Positions 31,961 through 42,299 of a stretch of DNA of 64,000 nt are shown piece by piece; the first letter of the stretch is position 1; each line of letters begins with the position of its first letter. A program made the translations under genes and the position numbers. The notes under the pieces are model-generated. The model was not told where the DNA came from. It saw nothing but the letters and a program-made list of their open reading frames with translations, and searched no databases. The stretch is from Calamus simplicifolius (Eukaryota > Streptophyta > Magnoliopsida > Arecales > Arecaceae): the NCBI GenBank assembly GCA_900491605.1, contig UESW01004819.1:110019-174018 (forward strand). The letters run 5' to 3'.

Positions 31961-32167
31961 CACAGCCTCTTCACGTGATCATTCAGATTCTTGATGTATT
32001 TTTTTTTTATGTTGTAAAAACTTTTAAATTTTAATATATAAATTATTTTTTGAAATTTATTATTGTTTGGATTGAGTGAAAAATGTTTGTATCAATATTT
32101 AGATTTAACGAAATTTTATTAATCGTTTTAATTTTTAATCATTTAAAATTTATTAAAAAAAAATTTT

Positions 32168-32690
32168 CGACGCTCTGCGACGCATAAAAATGCGTCGCTA
32201 ATTTAAAATTTGATTTTTTTTAAAATTAATTATTAAATATTGCGACGCAATTTATTGCGTCGCAATATTTAAAATTAATTTTTAAAACAAAAAAATTATT
32301 ATTAAATATTGCGACGCATTTATTTGCGTCGCAATATTTAATAAAAATTTTTCTGTTTTAAAATTTAATTTTAAATTTGCGACGCAATTTGGTGCGTCGC
32401 AATATTAATAAATTTTTAATTTTTAAAAATTATTAAATATTGCGACGCAATAAATTGTGTCGTAATATTTAATAATTAAATTTTTTATAAATTTAATTTT
32501 TATTATTGCGACGCATTTTTATGCGTCGCAGAGCGTCGCAATTGCGTCGCAATATTGCGACGCAATTGCGACAAAAGAGTATTGCGACGGGGAGTTGAGC
32601 GACGCCATCATTGCGTCGCTATTGCGTCGCTAAACATGGTATAGCGACGCAATAGCGACGCATTTTGGCGTCGCAATATTTTAAATTTCT
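32168..32690. repeat. CACTA 1 subterminal palindromic repeats
   Basis: At least a dozen copies of GCGACGCAA and its complement TTGCGTCGC, mostly in inverted pairs such as TTGCGACGCAATTTATTGCG, with denser direct copies over the last 150 bp. Such motifs are the binding sites for CACTA transposase proteins. Confidence 0.92.
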
Positions 32691-32697
32691 TGTAGTG

Positions 32698-33118
32698 AAC
32701 AGAGGAGATTATATCCGTGAACCTCAAAGGGTTTTTCTTTTTTTCCTAAAAAAATTGCCGCAATCTCTATCCTATAAACCGATAAAGCCATTCCAAAAGA
32801 AAGAAAAAATTCCAACGAAAATCCCTACCTCATATATCAAAACCCAAAGCCCATCTTTCGATTTTTTTTTTCTTAAGAGAGGATTTTTATCTTTTTTTTT
32901 TTTTTTCTCCATCTTAGGGTTTGATCTATAACGCAGTCCGAGCAAAAAAGAGTATTGCAAATAAATCTAAGATGGGTGATCGGTCAATGGTGAGAAGAAG
33001 GATTTAATGATTATGTTTTTTTAAATGATTTATATAACTTGCCCTTTTCCATTTCAAAGTCTCATAGTGTTCTATCATCTACTTACATTTAATAATTTTT
33101 AAATTATATTCTTTAATA
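32698..33118 (+). other. Possible 5' end of a non-transposon gene
   Basis: Right of the CACTA terminus lies a TATA-like CCTATAAA (about 32772), pyrimidine-rich leader sequence, an AGGGTTT box (about 32917), then ATG at 32972 reading MGDRSM followed directly by a splice-donor-like GTGAGA (32990). This arrangement resembles a plant housekeeping-gene leader with a very short first exon. No downstream exon is found; the next element starts at 33124. Weak evidence; it could be chance or a captured fragment. Confidence 0.25.
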
Positions 33119-33405
33119 AGTTATGTTACCACTGAAATCCATCCTTTCGACGCGACTGCAGCATGGGCTCCCTCCTAGGCGAACCTACAAGACAGTCCTC
33201 ACGCAAGAGGCGTTGGGGGTGGCCCTCTGCGGAAGACCCTCCGACGCCCAAGTCAGTGGAGACCAGCAATCAACAAATATGGGAGAAGGATCCCCCTAGG
33301 AAGAGTTCCTCCGAGCTCTCGTGGGAGCTTTCATGGCGGAGTGTGAGAACTGCAAATGAAAAATGGGCGTAGAATAGCCGTACCTGAGAGGCTTGAGGGT
33401 GGTAG

Positions 33406-33413
33406 TATTTATA
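33406..33413 (-). promoter_or_regulatory. TATA box, left LTR
   Basis: Minus-strand TATAAATA in GCCTATAAATACTACC; the same box occurs at 38973-38980 in the other LTR. Confidence 0.65.
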
Positions 33414-34012
33414 GGCGGTCACCTGACTTCTTGGACGTGGATTCGAAACGGATTCGAATCAGGTTGTTACAGGGCCGGTAGGATCCGTATCTGGTTAGTT
33501 AGAGGATCGACGGCTGGGAGGCGGGAGAGCTGGCCGATGGATCGAGACTCAATGGCTGCGTGGTCCCTAGGCCACTATTGTAGGTCCTAGGCCACGTCTT
33601 GGCATGATTCCTTGTTTGGAATCTTATTCTGTTACAGTGAATTTGAACTCTCCCGCGCCAGATTCCGCAGAGGTCTGAAGTAGCTCGGATCGAATGGCCG
33701 AGGAATGGTCTGGCCTTGATGGCAGTAGCATAAGAATAGCTCGGGTTGCCGAGGGATAAGGTTGGCCGAACCTGCCTACAATGTGGTTGGCCGAGTCGGA
33801 CTTCTGTGAAGCATGGAGTCAAGAACTCTTTGTCTACGCCATCCTTCCTTACGTAAAAAGTGCCAAGGGGCAACGTTGCAGCCATAAATGCCTTAATGAT
33901 GGAAGGAGATAAGGCATTAAATGCCTTAAAGTAGGTAAATGCACATGGCCTTTATGAGGCCATAATTGCGTTGGTGCGAAGGTCATAATGCGGTTGCGGA
34001 AACCGAGCTAGA

Positions 34013-34205
34013 GTGCCGAGGTATGTTGGCCGAAGCATATTTACCGAACTATATTGGCCCGAACTATATTTGCCGAGGCATGTCAGGCCGAAGTATATTT
34101 GTCGAGGCATATTAGCCGAACTATATTTGCCGAGGCATGTTGGCCGAATTATATTTGCCATATTGGCCAAACTATATTTGCCGAGGCATGTTGGCCGAAG
34201 TATGC
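34013..34205. repeat. ~28-bp repeats in the left LTR
   Basis: Units GCCGAGGCATGTTGGCCGAA plus CTATATTT, about seven, with GGCC-centred symmetry. The right LTR holds about nine at 39622-39872. Confidence 0.8.
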
Positions 34206-34501
34206 TTTCTCTTCTCTTTTTATTCCATTAAATGCTGGCTAAGTCATTATGACCGTTTCTGCACCATTAAATGCTCCAGCCTATTGATTTGACTTCCGGA
34301 TATTAATGAGGGGCCCTTGGGAGAACCCACGCACATGACGTGGCCCTTTTTTCCTCTTGTTCTCTTTCTTCATTATGAGGAGACTCTTGTTGCTAGAATG
34401 TCGCGCCAACAGGCCAGCTGGCAAGCAGGGCATTTGGACTGGGCGCGACCCATCGCCGATGTGAGCGGTCAACAATGCAATGACGATTTTACCCCTCATC
34501 A

Positions 34502-34516
34502 CATGCCCCCCACTCC
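34502..34516 (-). other. Polypurine tract of the non-autonomous Tat element
   Basis: Minus strand GGAGTGGGGGGCATG next to the left LTR. Confidence 0.7.
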
Positions 34517-34719
34517 CTAGTCCGAAGTGTAATTTCGGATATAGGGAGTAGAATTCTGGAGCAATCTTATTTAGGGGACGTGTCATTCGATCCTCTGTAG
34601 AGGAAGTGTTTATCTCTGTGTAGGTTAGAGAAAGGCCTGGGCGGCCCTCTTGCTGAAGTAAAATAAGGTGCTTTAGTTGCACTAGAGTGTCCGAGAAATT
34701 ATCCGGCTGGGACGAAGCT
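34517..34719 (-). other. Short spacer before the array
   Basis: Unremarkable sequence containing AATTTCGGATATAGGGAG and TTATCCGGCTGGGACG; no gene. Confidence 0.5.
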
Positions 34720-35845
34720 TTAGTGTTGTATCACTCGGATTGGCCGAGGCTGCAGAAATATATCACTCAGTCTTCGGCCGAGGCTTTTGATAATAAGAGA
34801 TGCACTCCGGCTCTGGCCGGGGCTTTTGAAGATCAGTAAGAAATTCCCTCCAGCTTTAGCCAAGGGTTCCGACATGTCACTCGGTCTTGGCCGAGATTTC
34901 TGTTAATAGGTGATGCCCTTCGGCTCTGGCCGAGGCTTTTGATGATAAGAGATGCACTCCGGCTCTGACCGGGGCTTTTGGTAATGAGAGATGCACTCCG
35001 GCTCTGGCCGGGGCTTTCGGTAATAGAGATGCACTCCGGCTCTGGCCGGGGCTTTCGGTAATAGAGATGCACTCCGGCTCTGGCCGGGGCTTTTGGTAAT
35101 GAGAGATGCACTCCGGCTCTGGCCGGGGCTTACGCACTTCGGCTCTGGCCGGGGCTTCCAATAATGAGAGATGCACTCCGGCTCTGGCCGGGGCTTTCGG
35201 TAATAAGAGATGCACTCGGCTCTGGCCGGGGCTTCCGATAATGAGAGATGCACTCGGCTCTGGCCGGGGCTTACGCACTTCGGCTCTGGCCAGGGCTTCC
35301 GATAATGAGAGATGCACTCCGGCTCTGGCCGGGGCTTTTGGTAACGAGAGATGCACTCCGGCTCTGGCCGGGGCTTCCGATAATGAGAGATGCACTCGGC
35401 TCTGGCCGGGGCTTACGCACTTCGGCTCTGGCCAGGGCTTCCGATAATGAGAGATGCACTCCGGCTCTGGCCGGGGCTTTTGGTAAAGAGATGCACTCCG
35501 GCTCTGGCCGGGCTTCCGATAATGAGAGATGCACTCCGGCTCTGGCCGGGGCTTACGCACTTCGGCTCTGGCCGGGGCTTCCAATAATGAGAGATGCACT
35601 CCGGCTCTGGCCGAGGCTTTCGGTAATAAGAGATGCACTCCGGCTCTGGCCGGGGCTTACGCACTTTGGCTCTGGCCGGGGCTTCCAATAATGAGAGATA
35701 CACTCCGGCTCTGGCCGGGGCTTTCGGTAATAAGAGATGCACTCCGGCTCTGGCCGGGGCTTCCGATAAGAGATGCACTCCGGCTCTGGCCGGGGCTTTC
35801 GGTAATAAGAGATGCACTCCGGCTCTGGCCGGGGCTTTTTATGAC
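34720..35845. repeat. CCGGCTCTGGCCGG tandem array
   Basis: About 28 units of 36-50 bp, each GATGCACTCCGGCTCTGGCC then GGGGCTTTCGGTAATAAGA or a CCGATAATGAGA variant. The core CCGGC-TCTG-GCCGG is an inverted repeat. Alternating units give a second period (TTACGCACTTCGGCTCTGGC variants). Open frames up to 253 codons exist on both strands only because of the repeat. Confidence 0.92.
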
Positions 35846-37425
35846 CTGCTTCTCATTGTGACTTTCAAGGAGAGTTATAAAAATTTCGCAGCCTTTAAAC
35901 TGAACTTAATTCAATGAATAAAAATGGGTCTAGAAAGAGCGTACTTTTATGGATGATTTAATACTCGGTTGTTGTCGAGCCTTCAGAAATATATCACTCG
36001 GTCTTTGGCCGATGCTCTGGAAATTTATTACTCGGTTGTTGCCGAGCCTTTAGAAATATATTACTCGGTTGTTGCCGAGCCTTCTCAAGATGCTACTCGG
36101 TTGTAACCGAGGCTTCCAAATATTAATTGCTGCTTGGTTGTAACCGAGGCTTCAAATAATAAATTACTCGGTGATGCCAAGCCTTCCAAAATGCTACTCG
36201 GTTGTAACCGAGGCTTCAAATAAAAAATACTCGGTGTTGCCGAGCCTTCCAAGATTATATTTTACTTGGCGCTGCCAAGGTACGGAGATTTTGTTGCTCG
36301 GCCCGGCCGAGGATTTATACGACCTGCTTCTTATTGCATCTTTCAAGGAGAGTTATAAGAATTTCGCAGGCCTTTAAAAACAGAATTTAATTCAATGAAT
36401 AAAAATGGGTCTAGAAAGAGCATACTTTTATGGATGAATTTAATACTCGGTTGTTGCCGAGCCTTCAGAAATATATCACTCGGTCTTTGGCCGATGCTCT
36501 AGAAATTTATTACTCGGTTGTTGCCGAGCCTTTAGAAATATATTACTCGGTTGTTGCCGAGCCTTCTCAAGATGCTACTCGGTTGTAACCGAGGCTTCCA
36601 AATATTAATTGCTGCTTGGTTGTAACCGAGGCTTCAAATAATAAATTACTCGGTGATGCCAAGCCTTCCAAAATGCTACTCGTTGTAACCGAGGCTTTCA
36701 AATAATAAAATACTCGGTGTTGCCGAGCCTTCCAAGATGCTACTCGGTTGTAACCGAGGCTTCAAATATTAATTGCCACTCGGTTGTGACCGAGGCTTCA
36801 AATAATAAATTACTCGGTGTTGCCGAGCCTTCCAAGGTTGTAACCGAGGCTTCAAATAATAAAATACTCGGTGTTGCTGAGCCTTCCAAGATGCTACTCG
36901 GTTGTAACCGAGGCTTCAAATATTAATTGCCACTCGGTTGTGACCGAGGCTTCAAATAATAAATTACTCGGTGTTGCCGAGCCTTCCAAGGTGCTACTCG
37001 TTGTAACCGAGGCTTCAAATAATAAAATACTCGGTGTTGCCGAGCCTTCCAAGATGCTACTTGGTTGTAACCGAGGCTTCCAAATAAATTACTCGGTGTT
37101 GCCGAGCCTTCAAAGATGCTACTTGTAACCGAGGCTTCCAAATAAATTACTCGGTGTTGCCGAGCCTTCAAAGATGCTACTCGGTTGTAACCGAGGCTTC
37201 CAAATAAATTACTCGGCGTTGCCGAGCCTTCAAGATTATATTTTACTTGGCGCTGCCAAGGTTCAGAGAATTGGCTGCTCGGCCCAGCCGAGGTTCGGAG
37301 AATTTTACTTGGCCCTGCCAAGGTTCGGAGAATTTGTTGCTCGGCCCAGCCGAGGTTCGAAGATTTTTACTTGGCCCTGCTAAGGTTCGGAGATTTCCTG
37401 TGCAAATAGGCAACTCGGTCGTGCC
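35846..37425. repeat. CTCGG...CCGAG tandem array with a higher-order duplication
   Basis: Dozens of short units alternating CTCGGTTGTAACCGAGGCTT and CTCGGTGTTGCCGAGCCTT, each a hairpin, spaced by AT-rich AAATAATAAATTA. A block starting ATGACCTGCTTCT (35842) and running through CTTTCAAGGAGAGTTATA is repeated at about 36320, giving a ~478-bp higher-order period. Confidence 0.9.
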
Positions 37426-37565
37426 GAGGACTGGTGAGCAGCACCTGTTTCTTTTCACAATCTTTGGCAACATAATGTGTGATGATTCACGTTGCAAATT
37501 ACGAAAATACATGCCGACAGGAAGGTATAATAAGGCATATCAAAATGGACTCATAGAGGACATAC

Positions 37566-37928
37566 CCTATTGATAATACTTATGAAGATTGTCCGAGTTC
37601 CACGTCCGGGGGACAAACTTTCCGTTTAGATCTTGCAGCTTGTAGGTTCCCGGTCCAATGATCTCCACCACTTGGTAGGGGCCTTCCCAATTTGGTGCCA
37701 GTTTTCCTTGCTCCAGCGGTTTGGAGACAGATGCTTTCCGGAGAACAGGGTCGCCGGGCGAGAAGGATCTCCCTTTGACTCTGGAGGCATGATAGCATCC
37801 GCGGATAGGAGGGTCCTATCTCCACGGGGATGACAGCTTCTACGCCGAAGGCCATCCGTAATGGGGTCTCGCCTGTGGGGACTCTCTGTGTGGTGCGGTA
37901 GATCCACTGGCCGAGGTTGAAGCTGGAC
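37566..37928 (-). pseudogene. Integrase C-terminal tail, non-autonomous Tat element
   Basis: Minus-strand frame reads WIYRTTQRVPTGETPLRMAF and AVIPVEIG, the end of the Gypsy integrase core, and then in another frame YKLQDLNGKFVPRTWNSDN, the same C-terminal signature as in the autonomous element (YRLEELNGQPIPRTWNADN, about 20330-20390). DDE core absent. It ends just before the tandem arrays, as in the larger element. Confidence 0.85.
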
Positions 37929-38110
37929 GTTGGACTTCTGTGAAGCATGGAGTCAAGAACTCCTTGTCTTGGCTTTATGACGCCATCCTTCCTCACGCAA
38001 AAGGTGCCTAGGGGGCAACGCGGCAGCCATAAATGCCTTAATGATGGAAGGAGATAAGACATTAAATGCAGGTAGATGCACATGGCCTTTATGAGGCCAT
38101 AAACGCCTTG
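37929..38110 (-). repeat. LTR fragment inside the internal region
   Basis: Plus-strand TTGGACTTCTGTGAAGCATG through CATGGCCTTTATGAGGCCAT matches LTR positions 33797-33963 and 39399-39570. It sits precisely between gag and the integrase tail, marking an old rearrangement. Confidence 0.85.
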
Positions 38111-38115
38111 GTGCG

Positions 38116-38596
38116 CATAGCGCGGCAATGGAAGCCGATCTGTTGTGCCAAGGCAAGGAGAAGGTGGAGATGGCGTCGAGTCGTGGCGAGAGGACACCGG
38201 AGAGATGAATCAGGCCCGCCGAGATCTGGGGAGATCCCTGTCGCAGCCCCCTTGCGGGACTAGTCTGGCCTCCTTAGGTCGACATGGGGGGTCCGCAACT
38301 CCATGCGGACCAGAAGAAGAAGTGGCTGGAGAAAGAGGAGCTGCGGCCTCTTCTAGGAGGCATGGAGCAGGGGTAGCTACAACTGGATGGGGAGTTGTAT
38401 GGCGCTCCTGAACTAGACAGATCAGGGCCTGGACCTGCTGGAACAGTGTGGCGAACGGATCCTGGGTCACTGGGACAGCTGGTGGCGATGGAGTCTCAGC
38501 TGGTGGCAGCGGCAGTGCCACGATACTCATCAGATCGGGTCTCTGGGAGGCAACCCGGTCCTGGGCTTCAGAAGTTGCCCTTCTCCCATTAGCCAT
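38116..38596 (-). pseudogene. Gag N-terminal stub, non-autonomous Tat element
   Basis: Minus-strand ORF from ATG 38596 reading MANGRRATSEAQDRVASQ, then a proline/alanine-rich stretch (PPAVPVTQDPFATLFQQVQA), 128 codons, ending at 38210. Position 85 bp after the LTR matches a gag start. The conserved gag core is absent because the sequence runs into the LTR fragment. Confidence 0.65.
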
Positions 38597-38667
38597 TGGA
38601 GAGGTTCTCTTCCATATCGAGACCCTTATCTCCTTTTTTCAAGTTTAATGGGACTTGAGGCCCTTCC

Positions 38668-38680
38668 TTTAGCGCCAATC
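38668..38680 (-). other. Primer-binding site of the non-autonomous Tat element
   Basis: Minus strand GATTGGCGCTAAA directly after the LTR, sharing GATTGGCGC with the larger Tat element. Confidence 0.7.
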
Positions 38681-40133
38681 TGTTGCCGCTGAAATCCATC
38701 CTCCGGCTCGGGCGCGATCGGGCTGCAGCGTGGGCTCCCTCCTAGGCGGACCTGCAAGACAGTCCTCACGCAAGAGGCGTTGGGGGTAGCCCTCTGCGGA
38801 AGACCCTCCGACGCCCAAGTCAATGGAGACCAGCAATCAACAAATATGGGGAGAAGGATCTCCCAGGAATAGTTCCTCCGAGCTCTCATGGGAGCTTCCA
38901 TGGCGGAGTGTGAGAACTGCGAATTAAAAATGGGCGTAGAATAGCCGTACCTAAGAGGCTTGAGGGTGGTAGTATTTATAGGCGGTCACCTGACTTCTTG
39001 GACGTGCTCTGGATGAGGTCTAAAAGTTGTTGGGATTCGAAACGGATTCGAATCAGGTTGTTACAGGGCCGGTAGGATCCGTATCTGGTTAGTTAGAGGA
39101 TCGATGGCTGGGAGGCGGGAAGAGCTAGCCGATGGATCGAGACTCAATGGCTGCGTGGTCCCTAGGCCACTATTGTAGGTCCTAGGCCACGTCTTGGCAT
39201 GATTCCTTGTTTGGAATCTTATTCTGTTACAGTGAATTTGAACTCTCCCGCGCCAGATTCCACAGAGGTCTGAAGTAGCTCGGATCGAATGGCCGATGAA
39301 TGGTCTGGCCTTGATGGCAGTAGCATAAGAATAGCTCGGGTTGCCGAGGGATAAGGTTGGCCGAACCTGCCGAAGTACAATGTGGTTGGCCGAGTCCGAC
39401 TTCTGTGAAGCATGGAGTCAAGAACTCTTTGTCTCGGCTTTATTACGCCATCCTTCCTTACGTAAAAAGTGCCAAGGGGGCAACGTTGCAGCCATAAATG
39501 CCTTAATGATGGAAGGAGATAAGGCATTAAATGCCTTAAAGTAGGTAAATGCACATGGCCTTTATGAGGCCATAATTGCGTTGGTGCGAAGGTCATAATG
39601 CGGTTGCGGAAACCGAGCTAGAGTGCCGAGGTATGTTGGCCGAAGCATATTTACCGAACTATATTGGCTATATTTGCCGAGGCATGTCAGGCCGAAGTAT
39701 ATTTGTCGAGGCATGTTAGCCGAACTATATTTACCGAGGCATGTTGGCCGAACTATATTTGCCGAGGCATGTCAGGCCGAAGTATATTTGTCGAGGCATG
39801 TTAGCCGAACTATATTTGCCGAGGCATGTTGGCCAAACTATATTTGCCGAGGCATGTTGGCCGAACTATATTTTTATTCCATTAAATGCTAGCTAAGTCA
39901 TTATGACCGTTTCTGCACCATTAAATGCTCAGCCTATTGATTGCCCTTGGGAGAACCCAGGCACGTGAAGTGGCCCTTTTTTCTCTCTTGTTCTCTTCTT
40001 TCATTATGAGGAGGCTCTTGTTGCTAAAATGTCGCGCCAACAGGCCAGCTGGTAAGCAGGACATTTGGACTGGGCGCGACCCAATCGCCGATGTGAGCGG
40101 TCAACAATGCGATGACGATTTTACCCCTCATCA
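38681..40133 (-). repeat. Right (5') LTR of the non-autonomous Tat element
   Basis: 1453 bp, plus-strand TGTTGCCGCTGA to CCCCTCATCA. TATA box on the minus strand at 38973-38980. Includes the ~28-bp unit array at 39622-39872. Confidence 0.9.
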
Positions 40134-40256
40134 AGTTATATTATTTTTATCTTTTTATGAATCGTTTATATTTTATAAAGATCATATCTTTTAGACTTTG
40201 ATTTTTTTTTCTATAATATAATATATTTTTAAACTTTAAATTTTTTTTATCTGTAA

Positions 40257-40637
40257 TCTAATATAATATAGTAAAGAAAAGAAGGTTTGTCCTTTCATGA
40301 AAAATAATACCTTTAATTTTGCTCCTCACTTTCGTTCATTTCAGCTTCTATTTTGCCATCACGTGTCCACTTATATTTAATAACTGTAAAATTTTATTTT
40401 TGAAAAAAGTTATATATTTCTTGCGGGCTTTTCTTTATTCATGGTGGCTTTATAAATTATTCATGTATTTTTTTAAAAAACATAATTTTAGTATTAATAA
40501 TTATAATTTGTAAAATTTTATATTTTAAAAATATATAATAGATTGATTTATAAAATTTATTTATAAATAATGTCTCTAATCTAAAATTTAAAATTTAAAT
40601 TAAGGTGGCGCCGTGCACCGTATGGGCACATACCTAG
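40257..40637 (+). mobile_element. Short Helitron-like element C
   Basis: 381 bp, TCTAATATAATATAGTAAAG start and GGCGCCGTGCACCGTATGGG then CACATACCTAG end. The 3' hairpin is CCGTGC/GCAC-like and the last bases are CTAG followed by T. The TC start and CTAG end fit Helitrons better than the other copies do. No coding capacity. Confidence 0.6.
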
Positions 40638-41612
40638 TTCTGTTTAAAATATAATATTAAAGATTATTTATATCAACTTCAAAAGTATGACAAAAATAAG
40701 ACAAGAAGATAATTATGGGAATAGATCAACAACATGTGTTAAACAAACAAAATTAAGTAATAAAAAGTTGAGATAAGAATAGAAAAAATAAGCTGAAAAT
40801 GAATTCCATATTAGGCATCATCGTCATTTTTTTTTAAAAAAAGAGAAACCATAACAAAAAATGATTTTATATTTTGATATTTCTGGTGATAAAAAAGGAG
40901 GGCATGTTGGGTAAGAACTCTTTTTAAAATAATAGAAAAAAATACATTTTAATAAAACCTTACCAATTATTTTCATTTCCCACCCATGATCCCCTCCCCT
41001 TCCCTTCCTGTCTCTGCATGTTATTATGTTAGAAAAATCTTACCTCATGTAGGATCTTGGAAGAGCATTAATGCATCGAATTTAAAAACAAAGTATGTGA
41101 GAAAGTCAGTCAGGAGAGGAGGTAATTAGGGCACGAAAATTGTTTAAAAAAAAAAAAGATGTGAGTGTTTCTCAATTCCACTTTTTTTTTTTTCAAAAAT
41201 ATGGCATTAAATTAAAAAAAATAGAAACGAGGTGGCAAAAAATAATTTCTGCATCAATTTTTGTGTTTCTATTTCAAAAGGGAAAATGGAGAAAAGCATC
41301 AAATGGGGCCTAAAGTTGCACATTTAGAAATATGTCAAGGAAAAATATAAAAACAAGAAGAAAATCAAATTTAAAAATGAAGTAAATTTTCAATCAATAC
41401 ATATGATCAAGATTCAAATACAAGTAGATTTTACATAGCTTATCAATTGCGAAAACTTTAAGACCCATGCTAGTTACCTTGAAGACAAACAATTTGTTGT
41501 GTTTAAAGCGCAAAAAGAAAAACTAAATGTCATAGTTTTGTGCTATATGTATGTATGCATGCATTTGTGTATATGTAAAGCATGCTTCTTATAAGATCTT
41601 TGCACCATGAGA
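40638..41612. other. AT-rich intergenic stretch; no gene seen
   Basis: Poly-A/T runs and AAAATAAG-type sequence. It was continuous with 50158 onward before the Copia insertion. Nothing recognised on either strand. Confidence 0.6.
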
Positions 41613-42025
41613 TGATAGACTGAAATTAAATATATATTGATTCCTATCGCGGAAATATGAGACCAATATATTTATATAAATAATAAAGCAAATTATGATC
41701 GATAAATACCTTCAGCCATTACTGTTGATTTTTCTTTCAGATGAGGGTAAGGCTCTTTCACACCTTACGGTCTCTCTCAGCGATGGTGTAAACTTTCTTG
41801 ATAAGACCAGGCACAGGGACCTTCCCATTTTTATAATTCTTTATGCCTTATCTGTCCATCACAGAGGGCGCCGCTTTAAATGGATATGGTTGAGGAATTC
41901 TTATCTTAATCATGAATTCAAATTCAAAATTTAAATTCCCGTAATCCCTCGATATCATAATATAGGACCACCTTAATCCACTTTAAACGTATCTAACTGA
42001 TACGCTTAATGGAGAAAAACCAACA
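41613..42025 (-). repeat. Left (3') LTR of the Copia element
   Basis: 413 bp; differs from the right LTR by roughly two dozen substitutions and small indels, so the insertion is relatively recent. Confidence 0.92.
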
Positions 42026-42036
42026 TTTTCCCATCC
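42026..42036 (-). other. Polypurine tract of the Copia element
   Basis: Minus strand GGATGGGAAAA adjoining the left LTR. Confidence 0.65.
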
Positions 42037-42299
42037 GTATATTCTATTACTATAGTAAGAAACAGAATACATGAATCATGGCAATAGGTCCTCTTAAAAT
42101 CAAGTATTATTTACCATGTATCACAATGTATTATATTTTCCAAACATAAACCCATATAACTTAATGAATAAACCCCATGTTTATTCTAGGTCCAACTTAA
42201 TGATGCTCATCATAAAATAAATGTGTACACTAAATAATTGAATGTGAAAAACATCACAACCATAAAAGAGTTTCATTGCACAAGTAGTTGTCCATGCAA

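Larger units (their letters stand above)
30900..32697 (+). mobile_element. CACTA element 1, 3' end only
   Basis: The 3' terminus is TTTCTTGTAGTG (32686-32697), the reverse complement of CACTACAAGAAA, preceded by subterminal repeats and a transposase-family gene in the expected orientation. No CACTA 5' end is found upstream, so the element is truncated, possibly by or within a Helitron. The left coordinate is approximate. Same family as the element starting at 58241 by its GCGACGCAA repeats. Confidence 0.82.
33124..34501 (-). repeat. Left (3') LTR of the non-autonomous Tat element
   Basis: 1378 bp, plus-strand ends TGTTACCACTG and CCCCTCATCA. Nearly the same as 38681-40133 with indels, including fewer or more CCGAGGCATGTTGGCCGAAC units. 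Confidence 0.9.
33124..40133 (-). mobile_element. Non-autonomous Tat-type Gypsy element
   Basis: 7010 bp bounded by the target duplication AGTTA (33119-33123, 40134-40138). Read on the minus strand: LTR, primer site beginning GATTGGCGC, gag stub, an LTR fragment, an integrase tail, two palindromic tandem arrays, polypurine tract, LTR. Protease, RT and both RNases H are gone, so it could only move with help. TATA boxes in both LTRs are on the minus strand, agreeing with the orientation. Confidence 0.88.

Noticed and set aside
34833..35917. Open frames up to 253 codons over the CCGGCTCTGGCCGG array
   Set aside because: Repeat-driven, present on both strands, no domain; located between integrase tail and LTR of a non-autonomous element.
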